Source: Candidatus Pseudobacter hemicellulosilyticus
GTDB taxonomy: Bacteria; Bacteroidota; Bacteroidia; Chitinophagales; Chitinophagaceae
DNA: 64,000 nucleotides
Direction: 5' to 3'
NCBI GenBank assembly: GCA_029202545.1
Contig: CP119311.1
Coordinates: 3,906,001 to 3,970,000 of the forward strand
The position numbers were made by a program, and so were the translations under genes. The number at the start of each line of letters is the position of its first letter. The stretch's first letter is position 1. Positions 1 to 8,382 of this stretch are shown here, in pieces. The notes under the pieces are model-generated. The model was given only the letters and a program-made list of their open reading frames with translations. It did not search any database and was not told the DNA's origin.

Positions 1-1385
1 TGCAGTACGGTCTTGGCCGCCTGTTCGCCGCCCATGGCGGCAATGCGGGCGCCGGGCCAGGCGTAGATCAGTCGCGGGTCATAGGCCTTGCCGTTCATGG
101 CATAGTTGCCGGCGCCATAGCTGTTACCCACATAGAACGTGAATTTGGGCACTACGGAGTTGGCCACGGCATTCACCATTTTGGCGCCGTCCTTGATGAT
201 GCCTGCATGTTCACTGCGGGAGCCCACCATAAAGCCGGTGACATCATGCAGGAATACCAGCGGTATCTTTTTCTGGTTGCAGTTCATGACAAAGCGGGCT
301 ACCTTATCGGCGCTGTCATTATAGATCACGCCGCCCATCTGCATTTCCCCTTTCTGTGTTTTCACCACTTTGCGCTGGTTGGCCACAATACCTACGGCCC
401 AGCCTTCAATGCGGCCATAACCGCAGATGATGGTCTTGCCATAGTCTTCCTTGTATTGGTCAAACTCGGAATTGTCCACCATGCGTTCAATGATATCCAC
501 CATATCGTAGGGACGGGTGAGATCGGCGGGCATAATGCCATAGATATCTTTGGGATCTTTTTTGGGCGGGGCGGGTGCTATGCGGTCGAAGCCGGCCCTG
601 GGATTATGTCCCAGCTTGCCGATCAGTCTTTTTATCTGGTCCAGGCATTCCTGTTCGGTATCAAACTGGTAGTCGGCATTGCCGCTGATAGCGGCATGGG
701 TGTTAGCGCCACCCAATCGTTCCAGGTCAATCTCTTCCCCGATAGCGGCTTTCACCAGGTAGGGGCCTGCCAGGGCAATGGAGCTCTGGCCTTTGACCAT
801 CAGGATCTCGTCGCTCATCAGGGGCAGGTATGCGCCGCCGGCTACGCAGGAGCCCAGTACGGCAGCGATCTGGGTAATGCCCATGGCGCTCATCTTTGCG
901 TTGTTGCGGAAGATGCGGCCAAAATGTTCTTTATCGGGGAAGATATCGCTTTGCATGGGGAGGAACACGCCGCCGCTGTCTACCAGGTAGATGATGGGCA
1001 GGTTATTCTCCATAGCGATCTCCTGCATGCGCAGGTTCTTTTTACCGGTGATGGGGAACCAGGCGCCGGCTTTCACGGTCTGGTCGTTGGCTACAATGAC
1101 GCACTGACGGCCGCTGACATAGCCGATACCGGCCACTGTGCCACCGGAAGGGCAGCCACCCTGTTCTTTGTACATATCCCAGCCGGCCAACGCACCCACT
1201 TCTACAAAGTTGGTGTTCTCGTCACGGAGGTAATCGATCCGCTCACGGGCTGTCAGTTTGTTTTTGTCATGCTGTCTGTCGATCGCCTTTTGACCGCCGC
1301 CCAGGTATACCTGTTTCAGGCGCTGCTGCAACTGGCTGACCGATAATCTCATGGCATCTTCATTCTTGTTGAATTCCAGGTTCAT
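1..1385 (-). CDS. Acyl-CoA carboxylase carboxyltransferase (beta) subunit, 3' end cut by window
   Basis: Transfers CO2 from carboxybiotin to an acyl-CoA, as in methylcrotonyl- or propionyl-CoA carboxylases; cytoplasmic. I translated the minus strand from ATG at 1385 and got 461 residues open to the window edge, so the C-terminus is missing. Visible family signatures are LTARERIDYL near residue 45, the first crotonase-like half with VDSGG and GSCVAGGAYLP, the second half with DVTGFMVG and GNSYGAGNYAMNG, and the late MGGEQAA. The order and the spacing of the two halves match methylcrotonyl-CoA carboxylase beta more closely than acetyl-CoA carboxylase AccD. The biotin carboxylase partner is not in the window. 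The acyl substrate (methylcrotonyl, propionyl or geranyl) cannot be fixed from sequence alone. Confidence 0.93.
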   Translation of the reverse strand, partial: MNLEFNKNEDAMRLSVSQLQQRLKQVYLGGGQKAIDRQHDKNKLTARERIDYLRDENTNFVEVGALAGWDMYKEQGGCPSGGTVAGIGYVSGRQCVIVANDQTVKAGAWFPITGKKNLRMQEIAMENNLPIIYLVDSGGVFLPMQSDIFPDKEHFGRIFRNNAKMSAMGITQIAAVLGSCVAGGAYLPLMSDEILMVKGQSSIALAGPYLVKAAIGEEIDLERLGGANTHAAISGNADYQFDTEQECLDQIKRLIGKLGHNPRAGFDRIAPAPPKKDPKDIYGIMPADLTRPYDMVDIIERMVDNSEFDQYKEDYGKTIICGYGRIEGWAVGIVANQRKVVKTQKGEMQMGGVIYNDSADKVARFVMNCNQKKIPLVFLHDVTGFMVGSRSEHAGIIKDGAKMVNAVANSVVPKFTFYVGNSYGAGNYAMNGKAYDPRLIYAWPGARIAAMGGEQAAKTVL

Positions 1386-1646
1386 TTGTTTACAGTCTTT
1401 TTTGTAGGGGGATCGGCAATAGCCTGCAAAATAAGGTATATTACCGGAAAGCGAAAACACCGGTCAAAAGCCAGCGAAGATTACCCAGCAGCCCGTAAGG
1501 GCGGGCGGGCCTGAAGTACGGATTGTATGTATTGTTCAACCCAATGCCCCTTCCTGGAGCCTGCTGCCATGCGTTTATGTGATCTGAATGTTACGGGTGC
1601 CTGCAGTTTTGGCCTGACCACCGCCAATCCCTATTTTTAATGCTGT

Positions 1647-2726
1647 ATGTGGAAGAAATACCTGCCATTCATTATACCGGCCCTGCTGGCCCTTATCATC
1701 CGTGTCTTTTCCGGCTTCCCGCAAGCGGTGGAGCAGTATTATTCACAAGGCCTCTATCCCGTACTGGGCGGCGCTTTGCGGATCCTCTTCGGCTGGCTAC
1801 CCATCAGCCTGGGCGATCTCCTGTATCTTTTTGCCGGCCTGTGGCTCCTGCGCAAGCTCATCATCCTGGTAAAAAAATTATGGAAGCGGCAGACCGGTAA
1901 AGCCTACTGGCTGCGGGGCCTCCGCCAGGGCATACTGGTAGTGCTGTGGGTCTATGTATTGTTCAACGGGCTCTGGGGACTGAACTATAACCGGGTAGGA
2001 CTGGCCCGCCAGCTGGACCTGACTATTGAAGAATACAGACCAGAAGAATTGAAGGCTGTCATGGAAGTACTGGTGGAGCGGCTGCATGACCTGGATAGTT
2101 CCGGCAGGGTAAACCGGACGGATATGCGCCGCAAGCGGTTCCTGTTCCGCCATGCAAAGACGGCTTACGACAGCCTCGCCGTCCAATGGCCTGCCTTCTC
2201 TTATTCCTTTCGTTCTGTAAAACCGTCTCTCTATAGTTACCTGGGCAATTATCTTGGTTTTACGGGGTATTACAATCCTTTTTCCGGGGAGGCCCAGGTG
2301 AATACCACGGTGCCGGTCTTTGTACAACCTTTTACCACCTGTCATGAAATAGGGCACCAGCTGGGTTATGCCAAAGAGAATGAAGCCAATTTTGCCGGCT
2401 ACCTGGCCGCCAGGTCTTCTGCCGATGCAGCCTTCCGGTACTCCGTTTACTATGATATGTACAGCTATTCCTGGAATTACTTTTACCGCTTTGATTCGGT
2501 GCAGGCCAAAGCTTTTAACGCACAGCTGCCTGCCGGCGTGATCCGGGACCATAAAGAATGGCGGGAATTCCTGCTGCGGCACCGCAACCCGGTGGAAGCG
2601 GTGATCGATAAATTATATGGGGAATACCTCCGCGCCAACCAGCAGCCTTCGGGAAAGATGACCTATAGTGAAGTGGTGGCCTGGCTGGTAGCCTGGTACC
2701 GGAAATACGGCGCAGAAGCTATTTAA
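1647..2726 (+). CDS. DUF3810 family membrane protein with HExxH motif
   Basis: A 359-residue protein of the DUF3810 family, which is common in Bacteroidota and has no assigned function. The N-terminus carries two or three hydrophobic segments (about residues 5-20, 50-70 and 90-110). The rest is predicted to be soluble and outside the membrane. It contains HEIGHQLGYAKENEAN, with H233, E234 and H237 forming an HExxH zinc site and E246 as a plausible third ligand, which suggests a gluzincin-type metallopeptidase. Its stop codon lies 6 bp from the stop of the convergent dcd gene. An ATG at 1640 in another frame is a shadow. Peptidase activity is inferred from the motif only. Confidence 0.85.
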   Translation: MWKKYLPFIIPALLALIIRVFSGFPQAVEQYYSQGLYPVLGGALRILFGWLPISLGDLLYLFAGLWLLRKLIILVKKLWKRQTGKAYWLRGLRQGILVVLWVYVLFNGLWGLNYNRVGLARQLDLTIEEYRPEELKAVMEVLVERLHDLDSSGRVNRTDMRRKRFLFRHAKTAYDSLAVQWPAFSYSFRSVKPSLYSYLGNYLGFTGYYNPFSGEAQVNTTVPVFVQPFTTCHEIGHQLGYAKENEANFAGYLAARSSADAAFRYSVYYDMYSYSWNYFYRFDSVQAKAFNAQLPAGVIRDHKEWREFLLRHRNPVEAVIDKLYGEYLRANQQPSGKMTYSEVVAWLVAWYRKYGAEAI

Positions 2727-2732
2727 CAGGGA

Positions 2733-3269
2733 TCAGAACTGATTCTTCCACATCATGCTTTCCACCGGCCTGGAACCCTGGCCGCTGTATTTGGCGTTGT
2801 TCTTCTGGTTGTACTTGATCTCAATTTCACCATCCACGGGGAAATAGATCAGCTGCCCCACGGGCATGCCGGCATAGACTTTCACGGGTTGTTTGACGGA
2901 GATCTCCAGGGTCCAGTGACCGCAGAAACCTACATCGCCTTTGCCGGCAGTGGCGTGGATATCGATGCCCAGTCGCCCGGTGGACGATTTCCCTTCCAGG
3001 AAGGGCACATGCGCATGTGTTTCGGTATATTCTTCCGTAACGCCTAAGTAAAAGATATGGGGATAGAGGACAAAGCCTTCTTCGGGGATCTCGAAATGTT
3101 CAATCTCGTTATGCTTGCGGGCGTCCAGGATATGTTCCCGGTAGGTAGCCAGGAATTTACCCAGGTGTATGTCATAGGAGTTGCTGCCCAGGCAGGCGCG
3201 CTGGTACGGGCTGATCTTGATGGTCCCTTTTTCCATTTCTTCCAGAATACGCGTGTCGGAAAGGATCAT
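2733..3269 (-). CDS. dcd: dCTP deaminase
   Basis: Deaminates dCTP to dUTP for dTTP synthesis; cytoplasmic homotrimer of the dUTPase-like fold. The 178-residue protein from ATG 3269 begins MILSDTRIL, the usual start of this family; an in-frame ATG 45 bp upstream would add an untypical tail. Diagnostic segments are LGSNSYDIHLG, FLEGKSSTGRLG and the catalytic-glutamate region CGHWTLEI, and the length fits Bacteroidota Dcd. The end converges on the DUF3810 gene. The start is separated from the divergent phosphopantetheinyl transferase gene by 112 bp, which must hold both promoters. Confidence 0.94.
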   Translation of the reverse strand: MILSDTRILEEMEKGTIKISPYQRACLGSNSYDIHLGKFLATYREHILDARKHNEIEHFEIPEEGFVLYPHIFYLGVTEEYTETHAHVPFLEGKSSTGRLGIDIHATAGKGDVGFCGHWTLEISVKQPVKVYAGMPVGQLIYFPVDGEIEIKYNQKNNAKYSGQGSRPVESMMWKNQF

Positions 3270-3381
3270 AATGCGTTGCTTGTTATATTTGACAAATAGT
3301 TCGCCCCTCTTCACCGGACCAGGTCGCCATAGCGACTGGATACAAAGGGGGAGCGCAATCTAAAAAATGTAAAAATTTACC

Positions 3382-4026
3382 GTGGCACTGTTTTATCAAC
3401 ATAATATCAACGGGGGCACAAAAGTAGGCATTTGGCGTATTGAAGAGGCTGAAACTTTTTTCCTGGAAAAGGTACCCCTTAAAGCAGATGTATCCCACCC
3501 CTATAAACGGTTACAGCACCTGGCCGGCAGGTACCTGCTGCCCACCCTGTTCGAGGATTTTCCATTATCGGAGATCCTGATCGCCGATACCCGCAAGCCC
3601 TTCCTGGAAAAGGAAGAGTACCATTTCTCCATTTCCCATAGCGGCAACTTTGCGGCGGCCCTGGCCAGCCAGCACGAGCGGGTAGGAGTGGATATAGAGC
3701 TGGTGACCCCAAGGATGTATACCATCATGCACAAATTCCTGCATGAGGACGAGCAGCAGTTCCTGAAAGAATGGGAACATATGCATAAGCTCCACCTGGA
3801 ACTGACCACCATTCTCTGGAGCGCCAAGGAATCTATCTTTAAATGGTATGGGAAAGGGCAGTTGTCGTTCCGCGACAATATGCGGCTCTGTGGTCCCATC
3901 ACTTTCGGGCCCAATGAATGGGTGAGCCTGCCTTTTGAGTTCAGGAAAGATAGCATCATACCCCTGACGGTCACTGCCCGGGTCTTTGATCCGCTGGTGC
4001 TGGCCTGGGTGGCCACGGAGGGCTAA
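3382..4026 (+). CDS. 4'-phosphopantetheinyl transferase superfamily protein
   Basis: Transfers 4'-phosphopantetheine from CoA to a carrier-protein serine (acyl carrier or peptide/polyketide carrier). At 214 residues it is the Sfp-like monomeric size rather than the short AcpS form. Motifs in order are FSISHSGNFAAAL (residues 82-93), VGVDIE with Mg ligands D104 and E106, and WSAKESIFKWYG with E150 and K154. No carrier-protein, NRPS or PKS gene is nearby, so the substrate is unknown. It is divergent from dcd. The 109 bp after it hold no clear terminator before the convergent DUF2130 gene. Confidence 0.9.
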   Translation: MALFYQHNINGGTKVGIWRIEEAETFFLEKVPLKADVSHPYKRLQHLAGRYLLPTLFEDFPLSEILIADTRKPFLEKEEYHFSISHSGNFAAALASQHERVGVDIELVTPRMYTIMHKFLHEDEQQFLKEWEHMHKLHLELTTILWSAKESIFKWYGKGQLSFRDNMRLCGPITFGPNEWVSLPFEFRKDSIIPLTVTARVFDPLVLAWVATEG

Positions 4027-4135
4027 GCGTACAAAAACGGTCCGGGCGGAAACAGCCTGTGGGTGCTGGACAGGGCTCCTGCCCAGGTGCTAAGACCCCG
4101 GCTGGTCAATGGCAGGCAGACCTGCTGCTCCCTGC

Positions 4136-5386
4136 TTAGTCCAGCTCCGTTTCGTCCGTGTCATCCAGCAGGTTGAGCTGGATATCGTCCTTGCCGGCAA
4201 TCCCTTCAATGGAGCCCTTGATATGGGCGGCGTTCAGCAATACTTTTTCGAGTTGTTTTTCCCGGGCCTTCCATAGTTTTTCCATGGCGTCCCTTTCCCG
4301 CTGGATGCTGAGCTTCATGGACAGGAACCCTTCCCGGATGGCCTTCCATTGCTCGGCAAACTCATGGCTCACCAGGTAATCGTACAGCATATGCATTTTA
4401 TCGCCCCTGTTCTCCTGCGAGCGGAGGGCGCTGGCAATTTTCAGGATGCCATCCCGCAGCACCTGGGCCAGGGCGGTCACTTCGCTGAAGGAGCAGATCC
4501 AGATCCCGTCCACCTGGCCAAACTGTTCCAGGTCTTCGGGGCGAGCCTGGGTCACAATAACGGCCACATCGGCGGCAGTACTGCGCATATCGGTCTTGAG
4601 CTTCTCTATCCAGCTTTTATCAAAATGCTTGGTGCGTTTGCTTTCATAGATGATCTTACCGCATTCCTGTCCAAAGCTGTTCCGGACGGTCTGGATGCAG
4701 TCGGCCCCCCGGATGCCTTTACCTACTTCGCTGACCATATCAAAGGGGAAGGCTGTTTTCAGCAGTTCTTCCAGAGCCAGCTCCTGCACTTCGCCCTGGA
4801 GCTGCATGGAACCCTGTTCGGCGCGGCGTTTCATTTCCTCGGCCAGTTTTTTCTGGTCTTCCAGCTGCTTTTCCAGCTCCCGCAGCTTTAGCTGGTATTC
4901 CGTCTCGCGGGTGGCGGTCTTCTGTTCCTCTATTTTCCGCAGTTCTTCGGACAGGCGGGATCTTTCCTCCTGGAGCTTACGCTGGAGGGACAGTTCCAGT
5001 TCCTGCTCTTTGTTCAGCAGGGCCTGTTCTTTCTGCAGGAACTCCATCTCCTTCTGGCGGGATAGCTTCAGCTTCTCGTCCTTTTCCTTATTATTCTGCT
5101 CCAGCAGACGGATGGTATTTTCAAAATCGGCGCTCAGGTTCTTCCGGATATTCTCTTCCAGGGAGCGCTGGAGACTGGCTTTTTCCTCCTGGAATTTACG
5201 CTGGGTTTCGGCTTCCCGCGACTGTGCCGCCTGCAGCAGGGCCTGTTCGCGCCTGGCAAACTCATCCTCTTTCTGTTTCTTGAAGACCACCATCTGTTCC
5301 CTCAGCTCCTTTTTGTATTCTTCCGATACCGCTTCTTCCATCGGGAACTGATGACCACATTGCGGGCACTTGATATCCGTAGCCAT
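4136..5386 (-). CDS. DUF2130 domain-containing coiled-coil protein
   Basis: A 416-residue protein of unknown function. The N-terminus has a small zinc-ribbon-like pair, CPQCGHQFP. A long charged coiled coil follows (about residues 20-205, Glu/Lys/Gln-rich with heptad leucines). The C-terminal DUF2130 domain (about 206-400) includes IRGADCIQTV and IIYESKRTKHFDKSW. The KIIYESKRT-type segment resembles nuclease-like folds, and DUF2130 has been compared with restriction-endonuclease-like proteins, but I cannot show activity. The tail is acidic (DDTDETELD). The gene stands alone, with no mobile-element context. Confidence 0.88.
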   Translation of the reverse strand: MATDIKCPQCGHQFPMEEAVSEEYKKELREQMVVFKKQKEDEFARREQALLQAAQSREAETQRKFQEEKASLQRSLEENIRKNLSADFENTIRLLEQNNKEKDEKLKLSRQKEMEFLQKEQALLNKEQELELSLQRKLQEERSRLSEELRKIEEQKTATRETEYQLKLRELEKQLEDQKKLAEEMKRRAEQGSMQLQGEVQELALEELLKTAFPFDMVSEVGKGIRGADCIQTVRNSFGQECGKIIYESKRTKHFDKSWIEKLKTDMRSTAADVAVIVTQARPEDLEQFGQVDGIWICSFSEVTALAQVLRDGILKIASALRSQENRGDKMHMLYDYLVSHEFAEQWKAIREGFLSMKLSIQRERDAMEKLWKAREKQLEKVLLNAAHIKGSIEGIAGKDDIQLNLLDDTDETELD

Positions 5387-5569
5387 GTGTAATTTTTCTG
5401 CAAGATCATGAAAAAAACGACGTGCGCGGATCAGGGTTAAAGGTTTTCCTGTAGATTGGCATCTTATTCAATTCTGATATAAATAAAAAAGGATATTTTT
5501 ATGCCTTATATGTTAGCCTCATCCTTGAGATTATTTCTTTAACCCAAAACTTTTTATCATCCTTTCTCA

Positions 5570-6163
5570 ATGGAAAATCTTCATAATGAACAGGAGGTAT
5601 TAAAACAGGTGGCGGCTGATGACAGGGTAGCGTTCCAACAACTCTATGGGCATTATTTCGGGGTGGTGCAGCAATATGTGAGGTTGTTCAACCCGGATCC
5701 GGATAAGCTGGATGAGCTGACTCAGGATGTTTTTGTCCGGTTGTGGGAAAAGCGGGAGAAGCTGTTACAGGTGGACTCCTTCCGTAATTATCTGTTTGGA
5801 CTCACGCGAAACCAGGTATTGAATTATATCCGGTCGCTCAAGATGCAGCAGAAACTGCGTGATATGCAGCAGGCCCCGGGTGAGCTGCTGACCGCTGATG
5901 CGGACCACAAGGTGCTGTACTCGCAGTATTACCAGATGGCGGTGACGGCCATCGAACAGCTGCCTGCCGGCCGGAAAAAAGTAGTAAAGATGAGTATTGA
6001 AGAAGGCCTTTCGCTGGATGAAATTGCGGAAAGGCTGAATATCTCCAAATCAGGTGTCAAACACCAGTTGTATGCGGGCATGTCTTCTGTACGCCAGTAC
6101 CTCCTGGAACATGCCGGTATCTCTTCCAGTCTCTTCCTCTTCCTGGCATTGATCGAGAACTAA
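5570..6163 (+). CDS. ECF-type RNA polymerase sigma-70 factor (SusCD locus 1)
   Basis: A 197-residue ECF sigma factor expected to activate SusCD locus 1 in response to SusC/FecR signalling. Region 2 is visible as DELTQDVFVRLWEKRE with SFRNYLFGLTRNQVLNYIR. Region 4, with its helix-turn-helix, is GLSLDEIAERLNISKSGVKHQL. ATG 5570 follows an AT-rich leader after the divergent DUF2130 gene. A hydrophobic C-terminal tail (SSLFLFLALIEN) is typical of Bacteroidota FecI-like factors. The next gene is its FecR, but 702 bp of repeats and AT-rich DNA separate the two, much more than the usual short spacer. Confidence 0.94.
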   Translation: MENLHNEQEVLKQVAADDRVAFQQLYGHYFGVVQQYVRLFNPDPDKLDELTQDVFVRLWEKREKLLQVDSFRNYLFGLTRNQVLNYIRSLKMQQKLRDMQQAPGELLTADADHKVLYSQYYQMAVTAIEQLPAGRKKVVKMSIEEGLSLDEIAERLNISKSGVKHQLYAGMSSVRQYLLEHAGISSSLFLFLALIEN

Positions 6164-6265
6164 GCGCATTTACCTTTTATTATAGCATGAGTGCTGATCC
6201 ATTCCTGTTCAGGGATTGGATGGTTGTGTTATTTGTACATACAAATATCTTCTGTCGCGGAAAAG

Positions 6266-6636
6266 TTTTGGGACGAACCAGGGACTCACTGATATACTTG
6301 TAAATGGGTTTGGGTTCAAACCAGGGAACGCCGTATATATATGTATTGAGATATTTTTTTGGACGAACCCAAAGAGACCCTGCTATCGGTTTCGGAAAAC
6401 TTCTGGTAACAGTTGGGGCTGCTTTTCTTTTTATATAAAGAGAGAAGCTTTTGGACGAACCAAGAGCCCCCTGCCATCGGTTTCGGAAAGCTGGTAGTTA
6501 CAATTGTGCCTGCTTTCCTTTTAATATAAGTAAAGAAGCTTTTGGGACGAACCCCAAGACTCCCTGCTATCGGTTTCGGAAAGCTGCTGGTAATAGTTGG
6601 ACTGCTTTTCTTTTTATATAAAAACAGCCTTCCTTT
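6266..6636. repeat. Tandem array of about four ~92-bp units with GGACGAACC core
   Basis: GGACGAACC occurs at 6271, 6361, 6453 and 6545, giving periods of 90, 92 and 92 bp. Units 2-4 also share TGCTATCGGTTTCGGAAA about 19 bp after the core and a CTGCTTTTCTTTTTATATAA-type tail; unit 1 is diverged. In units 2-4 the core side (AGCTTTTGG..GAACC) partly pairs with GGTTTCGGAAAGCT, so each unit can form an imperfect hairpin with a loop of about 18 nt. The array fills the spacer between the ECF sigma gene and fecR. A 92-bp period is not a multiple of three and units carry indels, so this is not coding. Confidence 0.9.
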
Positions 6637-6779
6637 AATAATATACCCCTTTTTTATTGCAGCCAATTGACCTGCCAGGTGCCGGCAAAAGCGCCGCCAT
6701 GTAAAGGACAGCTTGGGGCCAGTTTTTGGCTGGAAATTATTTCATTTAATAAATTATTGAAAATCATTTAATTGCATAC

Positions 6780-6813
6780 TTTTTTTATATTTTTCCAAAA
6801 AAATATAAAAAAA
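6780..6813. promoter_or_regulatory. 15-bp all-A/T perfect inverted repeat upstream of fecR (locus 1)
   Basis: The left arm is T7-ATA-T5 (6780-6794), the loop CCAA, and the right arm A5-TAT-A7 (6799-6813). It lies about 50 bp before the fecR ATG in a stretch of very low GC (about 6720-6815). It could be a bidirectional terminator-like hairpin, a bent-DNA promoter element, or the A/T-rich upstream part of the fecR promoter. No sequence-specific assignment is possible. Confidence 0.6.
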
Positions 6814-6865
6814 ACTTCGACACCGAGGTGGCCTTTCATTCTTCAGCAGGTGTCTTTATATATGT

Positions 6866-8101
6866 ATGAACAGTCAGGAGGCACAAATATTTGTCACCCG
6901 TTTCGTTCAGGGGAATTTCTCCCGGGAAGACCATCAGTCTTTTCTCGAATGGATCAAAGGAGCTCCGGTCGACCAGATCGAGGCCCTGGCCAGGGAGTAT
7001 GAAACGGTAGAAATGCCAGGACTGTCTACCGCTGGACCTTCTGCCTTGTGGAAGCAACAGCTGGAACAAAGGATCGATGCACTGGAAGCAGCGGGCAGGG
7101 TAGTACCTATGCAACGCAGACCAGCCATTCGCAGGTGGATCCAATGGGCCGCCGCAGCAGTGATCATCGCAGGCGGCGCCACCTGGTTATACCTTTCCAA
7201 TGTAAAAGGAACGGCAGCACCTGAGCCTGTGGTACAGGTTCCTTTAAAAGGGATTGAACCAGGCGGTAACAAAGCAGTGCTGACCCTTTCAGATGGTTCC
7301 ACCATCCTACTGGCGGACGCCAGCAACGGGCTGCTCACTCAACAAGGCCATACCAGGATCACCCTGGTGAACAATGAGGCCCTGCTGTACGAGCCCATAG
7401 ATAACAACAACGATCAAGCTCTTTTATATAATACTATTGCCACGCCCCGCGGCGGTCAGTACCAGCTAACGCTACCGGATCAGACAAAGGTCTGGCTGAA
7501 TGCTGAGTCTTCCATCCGCTTCCCGGTAGCTTTTGCCGGAAACGAAAGGAGAGTACAGATCACTGGTGAGGTATACTTTGAAGTCACTAAAAATCCAGCC
7601 CGACCTTTTAAGGCGGTGATTGGTTCCGGTAATGGACCGGGGCAGTCAGGCAGGGGACGTGGTGAAGTAGAAGTGGTAGGAACCCATTTTAATATCAAGG
7701 CCTATAATGATGAACCCAATATCGAGACCACCCTGTTGAAAGGATCGGTCAAGGTAGCCAAAGGGGAAAGCATACAGGTCCTGAAACCAGGCCAGCAGGC
7801 CAGAATGGATACCATCACAGGCGGCAATGGTATTAAGATCGTCAACCTGGCGGATGCCAATGAGATGGTCAACTGGAAAGAAGGATATTTTACCGGTCCC
7901 AAGATCAGCGCTATCATGAGCCAGATCTCCCGCTGGTACGATGTGAAAGTAGAATATGAGAGTGGAAAAATTCCGGAAGGCAACTTTGATGGGCGCTTAT
8001 CACGCAGTACAAGCATCAAAAGTTTGCTGAACACGCTCAGATCGAATGGAATAGAAACGGTATTGGATGAAAATGAGCGGACAATCATTGTTAAATCTTG
8101 A
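6866..8101 (+). CDS. FecR family anti-sigma factor (locus 1)
   Basis: Inner-membrane anti-sigma factor that should hold the locus-1 ECF sigma factor and pass on the SusC signal. At 411 residues it is full length. It has an N-terminal cytoplasmic sigma-binding region (1-90), one transmembrane helix at about 93-110 (WIQWAAAAVIIAGGATWLYL), and a periplasmic FecR domain starting at TPRGGQYQLTLPDQTKVWLN. It ends in a DUF4974 (STN-like) domain around 335-408 (ISAIMSQISRWYDVKVEY). ATG 6866 follows the repeat array and A/T palindrome. It is followed by SusC after a structured 281-bp leader. Confidence 0.94.
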   Translation: MNSQEAQIFVTRFVQGNFSREDHQSFLEWIKGAPVDQIEALAREYETVEMPGLSTAGPSALWKQQLEQRIDALEAAGRVVPMQRRPAIRRWIQWAAAAVIIAGGATWLYLSNVKGTAAPEPVVQVPLKGIEPGGNKAVLTLSDGSTILLADASNGLLTQQGHTRITLVNNEALLYEPIDNNNDQALLYNTIATPRGGQYQLTLPDQTKVWLNAESSIRFPVAFAGNERRVQITGEVYFEVTKNPARPFKAVIGSGNGPGQSGRGRGEVEVVGTHFNIKAYNDEPNIETTLLKGSVKVAKGESIQVLKPGQQARMDTITGGNGIKIVNLADANEMVNWKEGYFTGPKISAIMSQISRWYDVKVEYESGKIPEGNFDGRLSRSTSIKSLLNTLRSNGIETVLDENERTIIVKS

Positions 8102-8222
8102 TCTATAATAGATTAAATGGAAGAAATTGCTCCCCGAGCACAAAGAGCATTCCCATTAATCATTAAGCCACAATCCTAGTGTGCTGCTTTTTTAAGAAAT
8201 TCGAAGGCAGCGGAAGCTACTT

Positions 8223-8344
8223 ACTGCGACCTTAGGCTATATTTGCTTTAGGGTCGCAGTTTGTAGCTTTAACTTGTTTGAAGGAAACCCTGCGAACCTT
8301 ATGACCGACTAAGAAACGAAGTTCAGGAACCTGGTTTCCTTCAA
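8223..8344 (+). promoter_or_regulatory. Two consecutive hairpins in the leader of SusC locus 1
   Basis: Hairpin 1 pairs ACTGCGACC (8223-8231) with GGTCGCAGT (8252-8260) and extends through G-U pairs. Hairpin 2 pairs TTGAAGGAAACC (8278-8289) with GGTTTCCTTCAA (8333-8344), a perfect 12-bp stem enclosing 43 nt and ending 38 nt before the SusC ATG. Neither is followed by a poly-T run, so they look like mRNA leader structures, not terminators. A ligand-binding or antisense-regulated role is only a possibility; no known riboswitch class was recognised. Confidence 0.6.
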
Positions 8345-8382
8345 GGCGGTTACAGATTAACCCGAATAACATTACACCCAGG

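Noticed and set aside
207..1346. 379-codon plus-strand frame opposite the acyl-CoA carboxylase gene
   Set aside because: The minus strand encodes an unmistakable carboxyltransferase through the same bases. The plus frame is a shadow.
6316..6666. 116-codon minus-strand open frame with repeated peptide segments over the 92-bp array
   Set aside because: It is a translation of the tandem array. The period is not a multiple of three, the repeats stay in frame only through indels, and there is no start context or family match.
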